Shown piece by piece: positions 1-8,159 of a stretch of 44,666 bases of DNA. Both the position numbers and the translations under genes were made by a program. Origin of the DNA: Sulfurimonas sp. (lineage in GTDB: Bacteria > Campylobacterota > Campylobacteria > Campylobacterales > Sulfurimonadaceae); NCBI RefSeq assembly GCF_026988655.1, contig NZ_JALSKT010000054.1, positions 1-44,666 of the forward strand. The letters are read 5' to 3'. Positions within the stretch are counted from its first letter, which is position 1. Every line of letters starts with the position of its first letter. The notes below the pieces were generated by a model. That model saw nothing but the letters and a program-made list of their open reading frames with translations, was not told the origin of the DNA and did no database searches.

Positions 1-1014
1 ATTAAGATTTTCACTCGCTAAAGATGCAAGGTATTCTCCCGTATGAAGCTCATTAGTGACTTTGCCAATGGCAAAAGCAAACAATAAGATAAGAGCTATA
101 GGAAAAAGTTTTTTTGCTCCAATTATTGTTGCTTTTGTATATGTGCTAAGACTCATATTTTTACTAAACACATAAAAGACAAACATAAAGCTGAGTGTGC
201 TGAGCATCGTATAAAAGATGGCACTCGAACCACTTCCTTTTAAGATGTTACCATTACCACTCAAGTATAAAAAGAAAAATACAGAGACTATCATTACAAA
301 GATGGGAAGAAGCATATAACTTGGAGCTGCGTTTAAACTCTTCGTACTTGCAAATTGACTGACACTTGGTTTCACCTTTTTCATAGCTCCAATGTTAATG
401 TCAAACCAGACAGCAATAAAAGTCACAAATAAAGCACTCATTGCATAAAAATTATATAACACCGCATCAATCAAAATTGCTACGCTGTCACCTTGGATGC
501 TTTTCTCCTCTATTTGTGTCACTATGAGCCCAAGAAGAAGCGCACCCCACCCGTTTAAAACAATTAAAGAACTAATAGGTGCTGACGTCGAGTCACACAC
601 AAAGGCTAGTTTTGCATGTGGCACTTGATACTTATCACACAACGGTCGTCCAACAGCTCCTGCTATCAAGGAAGTAATGGAAGATTCAATAAAAATAATC
701 ACACCTATAAGATAACTTACAAGAAGCGCTGAACGTGGAGAATCTACTAAAGTGGTTTTTTCACTCATATAAGTAACAAAACCGTTAATCCCACCACTTT
801 TTTGTAAGAGTTCTATAACACTCCCTACAAGAATAGCAAAAGCTAAGTTTTTGAGTATCCAGCCCTCAGATAAAAGTGAGAAAAATAGTGACCATGTTGC
901 TTCAAACGCAGTAAGTAAAGAAAAATCATGTAAGAGTAAAAGCCCTAAAAAGATACCTCCAAAAAGAGAAAGAAGAATATTTTTAGAGTACAGTGCAAGC
1001 CCAATGGCTAGCAA
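1..1014 (-). CDS. NhaC-type Na+/H+ antiporter family protein (partial, 3' end outside window)
   Basis: A continuous hydrophobic frame runs from the left edge to the stop codon of the upstream acetyltransferase, giving about 350 codons with many membrane segments. Segments such as LLSLFGGIFLGLLLLH, the ESSITSLIAGAVGRPL stretch and CDSTSAPISSLIVLNGWG resemble the NhaC-type antiporters (COG1757), which exchange cytoplasmic Na+ for H+ in the inner membrane. The 3' end lies beyond base 1. The start is unclear: the frame opens right after the TAG at 1059-1057, contains no ATG or GTG near its beginning, and offers only TTG at 1014, which I use, or an ATA at 1047 with an AGG about 8 bases upstream. 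Family members usually begin about where that ATA lies. The family call is by recognition of the sequence; substrate is not proven. Confidence 0.7.
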   Translation of the reverse strand, partial: MLAIGLALYSKNILLSLFGGIFLGLLLLHDFSLLTAFEATWSLFFSLLSEGWILKNLAFAILVGSVIELLQKSGGINGFVTYMSEKTTLVDSPRSALLVSYLIGVIIFIESSITSLIAGAVGRPLCDKYQVPHAKLAFVCDSTSAPISSLIVLNGWGALLLGLIVTQIEEKSIQGDSVAILIDAVLYNFYAMSALFVTFIAVWFDINIGAMKKVKPSVSQFASTKSLNAAPSYMLLPIFVMIVSVFFFLYLSGNGNILKGSGSSAIFYTMLSTLSFMFVFYVFSKNMSLSTYTKATIIGAKKLFPIALILLFAFAIGKVTNELHTGEYLASLASENLN

Positions 1015-1056
1015 AGAAGGAAATAAAGATAAAACTGAAAGTTCTATGGGAAAAGC

Positions 1057-1680
1057 CTAAAATTCCATAGAAAACAACATAAGCCCCGAACGTCCAAAGA
1101 CCTCTTTATACTCTGTACATTCATGGCTTGCTACTTTTGAAAAGCCCATCTTCTTGTAAAAAAGTTCAGATTCAAGAGAGCCTATCTCTATCATCGTTTG
1201 CGCAATTCTATACCCTTTGAGTCTTGCATTTAAAAGACTCTTTTGCATCAAGGCTTTGAGCACACCTACATCCACAAAACCTTCAAGCTCTTCTAAATAA
1301 TCAAACATTAATGTTCTTTTATTTGTGTCAAAATTACATTCATATACTATGTCAAGTGTAGCTTCTACTTCATCTTTACAGCCTACTTCGTGTAAAGCTT
1401 CAATAAATGTCTCTTGTGTCGCAATCCTAGGCTCATAACTACAAAGCGTTCCTACAGGTTTTCCATCTAGTGTTGCAATTAAAAAATTTTTATAATGGCA
1501 TTGACTTTTTGCTTGTGTTTGTGTAAGCTTTTCAAGCTTTTCCAAAAGCACAGCATCATCATTTGTTTCAAAGATTAAATCAAATAAGCTGTCTTTTTTT
1601 CCTGCACGAGAACTTTGCAAAATCATTTTTGCTAAAAATGGAGCATCCTCCACCTTCGCCTGTTGTATTTTTATACTCAT
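1057..1680 (-). CDS. GNAT-like N-acetyltransferase
   Basis: A protein of 207 residues beginning MSIKIQQAKVEDAPFLAKMI, the usual opening of a GNAT fold (beta strand, then a helix carrying A-x-x-D/P), and later a beta-strand and loop (FLIATLDGKPVGTLCSYEP) typical of the central sheet. GNAT enzymes transfer acetyl from acetyl-CoA to an amine, but the substrate cannot be read here. I place the start at ATG 1680 because a GGAT lies 8 bases upstream; an in-frame TTG at 1692 is the alternative. The stop at 1057 abuts the antiporter frame with no gap, so the two are probably co-transcribed. The gene is divergent from the transpeptidase at 1747. Confidence 0.6.
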   Translation of the reverse strand: MSIKIQQAKVEDAPFLAKMILQSSRAGKKDSLFDLIFETNDDAVLLEKLEKLTQTQAKSQCHYKNFLIATLDGKPVGTLCSYEPRIATQETFIEALHEVGCKDEVEATLDIVYECNFDTNKRTLMFDYLEELEGFVDVGVLKALMQKSLLNARLKGYRIAQTMIEIGSLESELFYKKMGFSKVASHECTEYKEVFGRSGLMLFSMEF

Positions 1681-1746
1681 TAGTTTATCCAAATTTTATT
1701 TTTAACTCTCTATTGACTTCATTCAGAAGTAATAGTACCATACTTT

Positions 1747-2442
1747 ATGATAAAAAGTTTCTTAATTATAATAAGTTTTCCAATTTTATTGGTTTCTTCT
1801 CAACAAATTGTTTTAGTTGTTGCTAAAGATATGAACACTTCTCATGCAAAATTACAATGTTTTGAAGATGGGCAACAACTCTTTGACACGATAAATGTAA
1901 ATCTAGGGAAAAATGGCTTAGGCTGGGGAATAGGCAAAGTGCCTTTAGTTGATGCTAGTAACAAAAATATCATAAAATACGAAGGTGATAAAAAAGCTCC
2001 TGCAGGTATATTTGAACTTCTTGCAATATTTGGTTACTCACAAAAAAGTAACTATAATCTACCCTATCTTTATGCTTCACAAGATTTAATCTGTGTAGAT
2101 GATGGCAACTCTAGCTTTTACAATCAAATAATCACGCCTAAACATAAAGAAAAAAGCTTTGAGTATATGAGAAGAAAAGATAATCAATACAAAATAGGCA
2201 TTGTAGTTGGACACAATCAAGAGGCAAAAAGAGGAAGAGGTTCTTGTATTTTTATGCATATTGAGCATAGCACGGATGTTCCAACAGTTGGTTGTACTTC
2301 TATGAAAGAGAGTGATATTAAAAAAATAGCACAATGGCTAGATAAAGATAAAAAACCTATCCTTATCCAAATACCAAAAAGTACAGCTAAAAAAGTACTC
2401 AAACTTTACCCAGAGCTAAAAAGCTCTAAGTTACTGTACTAA
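1747..2442 (+). CDS. L,D-transpeptidase (YkuD family), exported
   Basis: A 231-residue protein with a hydrophobic N-terminal signal (residues 1-20, FLIIISFPILLVSS) and a C-terminal YkuD catalytic motif: histidines near 171 and 174, then TVGC with the nucleophile Cys near 183. Such enzymes act in the periplasm on peptidoglycan stem peptides, making 3-3 cross-links, anchoring proteins or trimming. The stretch GDKKAPAGIFELLAIFGY matches the conserved strand before the active site in ErfK/YafK-like members. In Campylobacterota, relatives set cell shape (for example Csd6/Pgp2); whether this one does is inference. It is a lone plus-strand gene. Its TAA overlaps the argS TAG by two bases in a tail-to-tail arrangement. 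Confidence 0.8.
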   Translation: MIKSFLIIISFPILLVSSQQIVLVVAKDMNTSHAKLQCFEDGQQLFDTINVNLGKNGLGWGIGKVPLVDASNKNIIKYEGDKKAPAGIFELLAIFGYSQKSNYNLPYLYASQDLICVDDGNSSFYNQIITPKHKEKSFEYMRRKDNQYKIGIVVGHNQEAKRGRGSCIFMHIEHSTDVPTVGCTSMKESDIKKIAQWLDKDKKPILIQIPKSTAKKVLKLYPELKSSKLLY

Positions 2443-4034
2443 TCTTCTTCTTTTACCATTCTATTTTTTGCTTCAATTCCCATCAAAGAGAGCCCAGTTT
2501 TAAGACTTAAAGCAACGACTAAAAGAAGTTTAAGCAGTTTTGCTTCATCTTCTGTTCCAATCATTCGAACATCATAATAAAACTTATGTAGTGATGCCGC
2601 AAGCGCTTTTAAGTAGTCTGGCAATTTTTGGACTTGACGAGAACTAAAGGCATCTTCAACGACTTCAGGCAACAAAAGTGCATCAAAAAGTAAACTATCC
2701 GCACTTTCACCAAGATTTTTTAGTGTTGCTGCGTTTATCTCTTCTTTAGAGACAGTTGCTTTAGAGAGCAAAGTCTGAATGCGAGCATGCGCATACTGAA
2801 TGTAAAAGATAGGATTTGAGCTATCTTGCTTTTTAAACTCAGCAAGATCAAATTCTAAAGCAGTATCACTTTTCTTTGAAGCAAAAATGAAACGCAGTGC
2901 ATCCGCACCTATCTCTTCTACAATGTCACTCATAAGTATAACGTTTCCAGCACGTTTACTCATTTTATAAGGCTCACCATCTTTAAGCAATGAAACCATT
3001 TGAGAAAGAAGTACTTCAAGCTTATTTGCATCATACCCTAGATATTCAATCGCTGCCTTTACACGAGGAATATACCCATGATGGTCAGCTCCCCAAATAT
3101 TGATATAGTGCTCATACCCACGCTCAAATTTTTGGTTGTGATAAACAATGTCACCTGCAAGATACGTTGGTCGTCCATCTTCACGAACGACTACCCTATC
3201 ATGATCATCACCCTTCGCTTCAGATGCAATCCAAATTTTACCCTCTTTTTCATAAATACCATCGCCCATTTTAGCCATGACTCTATCCCAGTCAGAGTAT
3301 AAAGATGACTCATTTACAAAGGTATCAAAAAAGATATTTGTATCAGCTAAATCTTTTTTAATAATTTCCATGACTTTATCTTTGGCCCAAAGTGCTAACT
3401 CTTTTTGACGAGATGCATCACTAAATATTTCTACACCAAATTTCTCTTTCGCACCAAGAGCTAAATCTTTAAGATACTCACCTCTATAATATGACTCAGG
3501 ATACGCAACATCTTCATGAAGAAGATGTTCTTGTGCATATAATTGAATAGAAAGCCCAAGTAAATCAATCTGATTTCCTGCATCATTAACATAATATTCA
3601 GCAGTGATATCATAGCCTAAATGCTTTGCTAATCTATAAAGAGTATCCCCATAAACAGCTCCACGAGCATGACCTATATGCAGTGGTCCAGTTGGATTTG
3701 CACTCACAAACTCTAAAAGTATTTTTTCATTTTTTTCTTGTTTGGCAAAATCTTTAGGATTATCTAATGCCCAAGAGGCATACTCTGCTAAGAAATTTTC
3801 ACTCAAACGAAAGTTCAAGTACCCTTTTACTGCTTCAACGCTTGAAAAAACTTCACTCTCATTAAAAGAGGATGCAAGTTCATCTGCAATAATCATCGGA
3901 GATTTTCTTAACTCTTTGGCTAAAGAAAAAGCTATAGGCGTAGCAAAGTGACCAAAAGAACGGTTACGAGGCTTTTCTAAAATAACTTCACGACCTAACT
4001 GTTCGCGTAAAAGCGCTGATACTTTTTGTTTCAA
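2439..4034 (-). CDS. argS: Arginyl-tRNA synthetase
   Basis: Class I aminoacyl-tRNA synthetase of 531 residues, the usual length for ArgRS. The N-terminal additional domain (RNRSFGHFATPIAF) is followed by ANPTGPLHIGHARGA, with HIGH at residues 119-122, and by the KMSK loop at 357-360 (KMSKRAGN). The C-terminal anticodon-binding helices follow. It charges tRNA-Arg with arginine in the cytoplasm. The start is a TTG at 4034, the first start codon after the tatA stop and in the same frame as tatA, only three bases apart, so it is translationally coupled and last in the operon. The position after tatA and gmk matches the order known from Campylobacter. Confidence 0.97.
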   Translation of the reverse strand: MKQKVSALLREQLGREVILEKPRNRSFGHFATPIAFSLAKELRKSPMIIADELASSFNESEVFSSVEAVKGYLNFRLSENFLAEYASWALDNPKDFAKQEKNEKILLEFVSANPTGPLHIGHARGAVYGDTLYRLAKHLGYDITAEYYVNDAGNQIDLLGLSIQLYAQEHLLHEDVAYPESYYRGEYLKDLALGAKEKFGVEIFSDASRQKELALWAKDKVMEIIKKDLADTNIFFDTFVNESSLYSDWDRVMAKMGDGIYEKEGKIWIASEAKGDDHDRVVVREDGRPTYLAGDIVYHNQKFERGYEHYINIWGADHHGYIPRVKAAIEYLGYDANKLEVLLSQMVSLLKDGEPYKMSKRAGNVILMSDIVEEIGADALRFIFASKKSDTALEFDLAEFKKQDSSNPIFYIQYAHARIQTLLSKATVSKEEINAATLKNLGESADSLLFDALLLPEVVEDAFSSRQVQKLPDYLKALAASLHKFYYDVRMIGTEDEAKLLKLLLVVALSLKTGLSLMGIEAKNRMVKEED

Positions 4035-4037
4035 TGC

Positions 4038-4268
4038 TTACGCTTGTTTAGTGGATTTTGGAGTTTCAGCAGATGCTGTTTCTTCAGTAGTCTCAACTTT
4101 TTTAGGAGTCTCTTGAGCTATCTCTTCATCAACTTCTTTCATTTCTTGTTTGAAATTTTTAATCCCCTTACCAAAACCTTTTGCTAAATCAGGTATCTTT
4201 TTTGCACCGAATAATAAAACGATAATTCCAAAGATTATCAGTAGTTCTGTTCCACTAGGCATTCCCAT
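4038..4268 (-). CDS. tatA: Twin-arginine translocase subunit TatA
   Basis: Small protein of 76 residues with the TatA/E signature: a short periplasmic N-terminus (MGMPSGTE), one membrane helix ([13 protein letters not shown]), the [16 protein letters not shown] hinge and amphipathic helix, then a Lys/Glu-rich tail. TatA forms the pore that moves folded proteins, often cofactor-containing respiratory enzymes, across the inner membrane. AGGAA lies about 8 bases before ATG 4268. It sits between gmk and argS, and tatB and tatC are not in the window. The acidic, threonine-rich tail is variable in the family. TatE or TatB are less likely because the tail is short and the FGAKK motif is TatA-like. 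Confidence 0.93.
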   Translation of the reverse strand: MGMPSGTELLIIFGIIVLLFGAKKIPDLAKGFGKGIKNFKQEMKEVDEEIAQETPKKVETTEETASAETPKSTKQA

Positions 4269-4332
4269 ATTTGTTTCCTTTTATAAAATTAAGTTGTGAA
4301 GTATATCTCACATTTGCTGTAAATTCTCTTAC

Positions 4333-4953
4333 TTACAAATCTTCCCATTTTTGTACAAATTCATTTATCTCATCATTTGATATTTTATATCTTGCAGTTA
4401 GTGCAAGTAAACGCAGTTTATCTGCTGCTTTATCTAAATCATCATTGATTATGACATACTCATACTCTGAGATTCTTTGTATCTCTCGTTTTGCCATCTC
4501 CACTCTTCTATCTATCACTTCTTGGGCATCTGTAGAACGATGTTCAAGTCGACGTTTGAGTTCTGAGAGTGTTGGAGGGGTGATAAATACCGAAGTTGTA
4601 ATATCTCCTAAACGATTCATCACAGAATGATTCCCTTGCACATCTATATCAAAAATAACCAACTTACCTTCTGAGAGTGCTTTTTTGACTGGTTTGAGTG
4701 AAGTACCATAATAATTTCCATGAACAAGTGCATATTCTAAAAATTGATCTTCTTCTATCTCTTTTTTAAATTCTTCCTCATCTACAAAGTAATAATGTAC
4801 ACCATCTACCTCTCCATCACGAATAGGACGAGTGGTAGTTGAAATGGAAAAATAACACTCCCCAATATCATTGATGATTTTATTAATAAGTGAACTTTTC
4901 CCTGCTCCGCTTGGGCCAGACAAAACTAAAACTGCACCGTTAATATGACTCAT
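4333..4953 (-). CDS. gmk: Guanylate kinase
   Basis: Protein of 206 residues, the normal length for Gmk. The P-loop GPSGAGKS is at residues 13-20, followed by the GMP-binding segment (STTTRPIRDGEVDGVHYYFV) and the lid containing LKRRLEHRSTD. It phosphorylates GMP to GDP using ATP in the cytoplasm. Its ATG overlaps the stop codon of the upstream acidic protein by one base (TAATG), so the two are translationally coupled. The operon order ABC ATPase-fliR-acidic protein-gmk-tatA-argS is the Campylobacterota arrangement. Confidence 0.96.
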   Translation of the reverse strand: MSHINGAVLVLSGPSGAGKSSLINKIINDIGECYFSISTTTRPIRDGEVDGVHYYFVDEEEFKKEIEEDQFLEYALVHGNYYGTSLKPVKKALSEGKLVIFDIDVQGNHSVMNRLGDITTSVFITPPTLSELKRRLEHRSTDAQEVIDRRVEMAKREIQRISEYEYVIINDDLDKAADKLRLLALTARYKISNDEINEFVQKWEDL

Positions 4954-6032
4954 TAATTGTCTCCTAGAGAAATGCTTATAGTTATTTTAGCACCTTTGAG
5001 TGAAGCTGCAACATTCTTATCACTCAGTGCTACTAAAAGATTTTTTAGTGCTTCCACACCATCATTTTCTACAACTTCTTTCTCCTCTTGCTCTGCTACC
5101 TCTTCATCAACTTCTTCAAGTTCATCAAGTTCTTCACCAAGAGCCAGTTTCAAATCTTTACTGCTAAGTTCATCCAAAGAGTTTATTTCATTGCTTGCAA
5201 TTTCTAAGAGTGCTTCATCATCCATTTCACTTTCAAGTTCAGAATCATCAAGATCAGCAACTGCCGTTTCTATCTGACTTTCTATTTCATCAAGCTCCAA
5301 GGCTTCTGAATCAAGTGCAACTTCATCATCAAAGCTAATCTCTTCTTCACTACTCTCTTGCAATTCTTCAAGATCTAGCATCTCTACATCTTCTTCAGAA
5401 GCTACTTCTGCTTCTATTTCAATTTCTTCTTTGGCTTGAGTCTCTTCAACGTCATCATCAATGCCAATATCCACATCAGCTTCATCTTCAAGGTCAAGTG
5501 CCATATCATACTCTTCATCAAGTAAATCTTTTACTTTTTGTGCTTCATCATTATCTAAGACACTTTCATTCATCTCTTCTTCCAAATTTTCATCCAAATC
5601 ATCAAGTAAAAAATCATCATCTAAATCTTCTATCTCTTCTAATGTATCAAGATCTTCCAAATCCTCAAGTTCTGTGATTTCCTCTTCTTCTTCAAGCACT
5701 CCAGAATCCACGTCAAGATTTCTATCTATATTTGCAAAAAGCTCAACCAAATCTGTCGGCAAAAATGGTTTTTTTATAACTGAAGAAAACTCTTGTACAC
5801 TCTCAGCATCTCTCGAACATATATAAAGAGACTTTTTATAGCTAACTTTATCTTTTAATTTATCAAAAAAATCATCACTATAAAGCACATCATCCACAGC
5901 AATCAAATCATACTCACCACTCCCAATATCAGCAAGATCATGAACTATTTCAACTTCATCGTCAGTCTTTTGAGCACTTAGTGTAACTAGTTTTGTTACA
6001 ACCGGATTATCATTTACAAGTAAAATTTTCAC
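4953..6032 (-). CDS. Highly acidic protein with degenerate receiver-like N-terminus (Cj1178c-type)
   Basis: Protein of 359 residues in two parts. Residues 1-105 look like a response-regulator receiver fold: MKILLVNDNPVV (one acidic-pocket residue, Asn instead of a second Asp), LIAVDD near 48-52 where the phospho-acceptor would lie, and KKPFLP where the conserved Lys-Pro normally sits. Residues from about 110 to 330 are a low-complexity run extremely rich in Asp and Glu. The C-terminal 30 residues (NDGVEALKNLLVALSDKNVA) form a short ordered helix. Its place between fliR and gmk matches Cj1178c of C. jejuni, annotated as a highly acidic protein; its function is unknown to me. The flagellar neighbour hints at motility. 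Assignment by synteny and composition, not by a known domain. Confidence 0.75.
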   Translation of the reverse strand: MKILLVNDNPVVTKLVTLSAQKTDDEVEIVHDLADIGSGEYDLIAVDDVLYSDDFFDKLKDKVSYKKSLYICSRDAESVQEFSSVIKKPFLPTDLVELFANIDRNLDVDSGVLEEEEEITELEDLEDLDTLEEIEDLDDDFLLDDLDENLEEEMNESVLDNDEAQKVKDLLDEEYDMALDLEDEADVDIGIDDDVEETQAKEEIEIEAEVASEEDVEMLDLEELQESSEEEISFDDEVALDSEALELDEIESQIETAVADLDDSELESEMDDEALLEIASNEINSLDELSSKDLKLALGEELDELEEVDEEVAEQEEKEVVENDGVEALKNLLVALSDKNVAASLKGAKITISISLGDN

Positions 6033-6086
6033 ATCTATCCCTTTGAGAAAGTATTGATTATTTTTATATATTGTATCAAAAAAAAA

Positions 6087-6851
6087 CTAAAATAATGTCT
6101 CTAACATATTAAATGCTTCTTGCACTTGGCCCTTAAGAATTAACATAATAGCTGTCAGTGTTGCTATTAAAACTGAAAATGCCACCATTATTTTTATAGG
6201 AAACCCTATTACAAGTAGATTAAATTGAGGCATTGTTTTCATTAACATCCCAAAAATCACATCTGCAAGCCATGAAAGAGCAATTATTGGAAAAGCTATT
6301 ACAAATCCAATAAGAAACATATTCGAAGCTGCATGCATAATATAATGAAATAAATCTTTACTCATAACAAACCCGCCTAAGGGTATAGTTTTTAAGGTAC
6401 TATCTACAAACATCAATATCCAATGATGCAGATTTAATGCAAAAAGTACCATCAAGGCCATTAAAGACAAAAATTGAGAAATAATTGGCATAGATATACC
6501 AGATTGTGGATCAATGGCACTCGCCATTGAAAATCCCATCATGTAGGAGATTTGTCCACCAGCAAATGTTATAACATTATACGCCAATTGCAATACTATT
6601 CCAACGCAGAGACCTAGCATAAATTCACCCAAGATTGCAATAAGTATAGTAGGAACATCTATTGAAATATGCAAAGGAGGCATAGAAGGATAAAATATTA
6701 CCGCAAAGAAAAATGCCATCACAGCTTTAATATTTATAGGGATGTTTTTATGATCAAAAATTGGTACCGCAATAAAAAGTGATGCAAAACGAAAAAATAG
6801 TAGCAAAAACCCCACCATATTCGCCTCATTAAATATACTTGCAAACTCCAT
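6087..6851 (-). CDS. fliR: Flagellar export apparatus protein FliR
   Basis: Integral membrane protein of 254 residues, the usual FliR length, with about six hydrophobic segments. Typical stretches are the N-terminal FRFASLFIAVPIFDHKNIP, ILGEFMLGLCVGIVLQLA, GGQISYMMGFSMASAIDPQSG and the C-terminal MKTMPQFNLLVIGFPIKI. FliR is part of the export gate (FliPQR-FlhB) of the flagellar type III secretion system in the inner membrane. The gene stands alone as the only flagellar gene in the window, between an ABC ATPase and the acidic protein, as in Campylobacter. Five bases separate it from the upstream ATPase stop. Confidence 0.95.
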   Translation of the reverse strand: MEFASIFNEANMVGFLLLFFRFASLFIAVPIFDHKNIPINIKAVMAFFFAVIFYPSMPPLHISIDVPTILIAILGEFMLGLCVGIVLQLAYNVITFAGGQISYMMGFSMASAIDPQSGISMPIISQFLSLMALMVLFALNLHHWILMFVDSTLKTIPLGGFVMSKDLFHYIMHAASNMFLIGFVIAFPIIALSWLADVIFGMLMKTMPQFNLLVIGFPIKIMVAFSVLIATLTAIMLILKGQVQEAFNMLETLF

Positions 6852-6856
6852 TTTTT

Positions 6857-7501
6857 CTACTTAATACGTTTTAGCTCTTTATCCTCAAGCTTATAGACTT
6901 TTTTACACATATGCGCTAAATCATTATCATGTGTGACCAAAATCATGCCTGCATCGTTTGTTTCACAATATTCAAAAAAAAGGCTCATAACCTGTGTCGC
7001 TGTTTCATGATCAAGATTCCCCGTAGGCTCATCTGCAAAAATTATAGAGGGTTTTTTTGTTAATACTCGCGCTATCGATACACGTTGTTGTTGACCACCT
7101 GAGAGTTCTGTCACTTTTTGTCCAATACAATGCTCAATATCTAAACGCCTAAGAAGCTCTTCATCAATTGGTTCTTGAGAAAGGATTTCAGATACTTCAA
7201 GGTTTTCATATCCACTAAAACCTTTAAAAAGATAATGAGACTGAAATACCATTCCGAGTTTGTTACGTTTAATTAATGCTAATTCTTTCTTTTTCATCTT
7301 AGATATCTCTTTACCAAAAAGAACTATCTCTCCATAATTTGGTTTTAAAAGTGTTGATAAAGCATGTAAAAGAGTCGACTTTCCACTCCCACTGATACCA
7401 ATAATAGCTATACTCTCTTTTTTATCCAAAGAGAGACAAACTCCCTCAAATAGGTCATAATCAAAAGAATGTGATAAGTTTTTTGCAGATAATAGATTCA
7501 T
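6857..7501 (-). CDS. ABC transporter ATP-binding protein (LolD/FtsE-like)
   Basis: Protein of 214 residues containing only an ABC nucleotide-binding domain: Walker A GISGSGKST at 35-43, the Q-loop MVFQSHYLFKGF, signature LSGGQQQR, Walker B IIFADEPTGNLDH and the H-loop LVTHD. The DEPTGNLD form is characteristic of the LolD/MacB/FtsE group, which powers lipoprotein release or envelope processes. No permease gene is adjacent, so the partner must lie elsewhere. It heads the fliR-acidic-gmk-tatA-argS operon and corresponds in position to Cj1180c. The LolD assignment is inference from the signature and length. Confidence 0.85.
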   Translation of the reverse strand: MNLLSAKNLSHSFDYDLFEGVCLSLDKKESIAIIGISGSGKSTLLHALSTLLKPNYGEIVLFGKEISKMKKKELALIKRNKLGMVFQSHYLFKGFSGYENLEVSEILSQEPIDEELLRRLDIEHCIGQKVTELSGGQQQRVSIARVLTKKPSIIFADEPTGNLDHETATQVMSLFFEYCETNDAGMILVTHDNDLAHMCKKVYKLEDKELKRIK

Positions 7502-7653
7502 AAAATGATTATAGCAAAGATAGTATAAAGAAAAGTTACATTATGTGACAAAAATATTGTTCTTTATTTGAAATATTTATTATTATAAATTATTTAGATA
7601 AAATATTAATAAATTACTTTAAGAAAAAGTATATTTTAATTCAAAGGATTTAT

Positions 7654-8085
7654 ATGTTAAAAAGAACATTTGCAAGTTTAGTTGTATCTGCAGGGCTAGT
7701 TTCAAGCTTAGGAGCGGAGACCTTAAAACATGATATGAATGTTTTAGCTACAAGTTTGGCATCAACACAAAGAGCTTTTTTACTTAACGATAGAGAAAAA
7801 GCTGTAAGACTATTAGCAGATTTAAAGAAAAATATTGACCACACTTTAGGTACAAAAGAAAAGGTAGTAGCTCTTTTACCTGAGGAATTAAAGTACAAAT
7901 CAAGAATAGCAATCAATAGTGGAAAAATGATTAATCACTACATTGATCAAATCAACGAAACTTTTGCAGATAAAAAGTTGTCTGATATTCAAGTACAAAT
8001 GGAATCTCAAGAGAGTCTGTTACACATACAAGCGCAATGTTATAAATGTCATAATCTTGTTCGTGATTGGGATAAAAACAGATAG
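7654..8085 (+). CDS. Small exported monoheme cytochrome c (C-terminal CXXCH)
   Basis: Protein of 143 residues with a signal peptide (MLKRTFASLVVSAGLVSSLGA, cleavage likely after A-E) and a largely helical body. A single heme motif CYKCH lies near residue 132, close to the C-terminus. A four-helix protein with the heme motif at the C-terminal end resembles class II cytochromes (c' type) and the small cytochromes of Campylobacterota. It should be periplasmic, carrying or sensing electrons or small ligands. AAAGGA lies about 8 bases before the ATG. It is a single-gene unit divergent from the ABC ATPase and is followed by a hairpin at 8097-8120. Its partner is unknown. Confidence 0.75.
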   Translation: MLKRTFASLVVSAGLVSSLGAETLKHDMNVLATSLASTQRAFLLNDREKAVRLLADLKKNIDHTLGTKEKVVALLPEELKYKSRIAINSGKMINHYIDQINETFADKKLSDIQVQMESQESLLHIQAQCYKCHNLVRDWDKNR

Positions 8086-8096
8086 TTTTGGTAAGA

Positions 8097-8120
8097 TAGA
8101 AGCTTTTAAATAAGCTTCTA
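8097..8120 (+). terminator. Hairpin after the monoheme cytochrome gene
   Basis: Nine-base-pair perfect stem TAGAAGCTT / AAGCTTCTA with a six-base loop, 11 bases after the cytochrome stop codon, followed by ATTTAAT. The T-run is short, so efficiency is uncertain. It lies tail-to-tail with the tsf terminator. Confidence 0.6.
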
Positions 8121-8141
8121 TTTAATAGATAGTTTAAATAA

Positions 8142-8159
8142 GTTAAGCCAAAGCTTAAC
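8142..8159 (-). terminator. Terminator hairpin at the tsf stop codon
   Basis: Seven-base-pair stem GTTAAGC / GCTTAAC with a four-base loop, overlapping the tsf TAA on the minus strand and followed by TTATTTAAA. It probably ends the rpsB-tsf transcript. Confidence 0.6.

Noticed and set aside
851-1060. 69-codon plus-strand frame rich in Lys and Ser
   Set aside because: It lies antisense to the clearly membrane-protein-coding antiporter frame and has no family resemblance.
5100-5700. Repeated CTTCATCA and similar words
   Set aside because: Simple consequence of GAA/GAT codon runs in the acidic protein, not a DNA repeat or CRISPR.
4957-5826. Long serine-rich reading frames on the plus strand
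   Set aside because: They are the antisense of the Asp/Glu run of the acidic protein; the GAA/GAT codons read as TTC/ATC/TCA on the other strand. No ribosome-binding site or homology.
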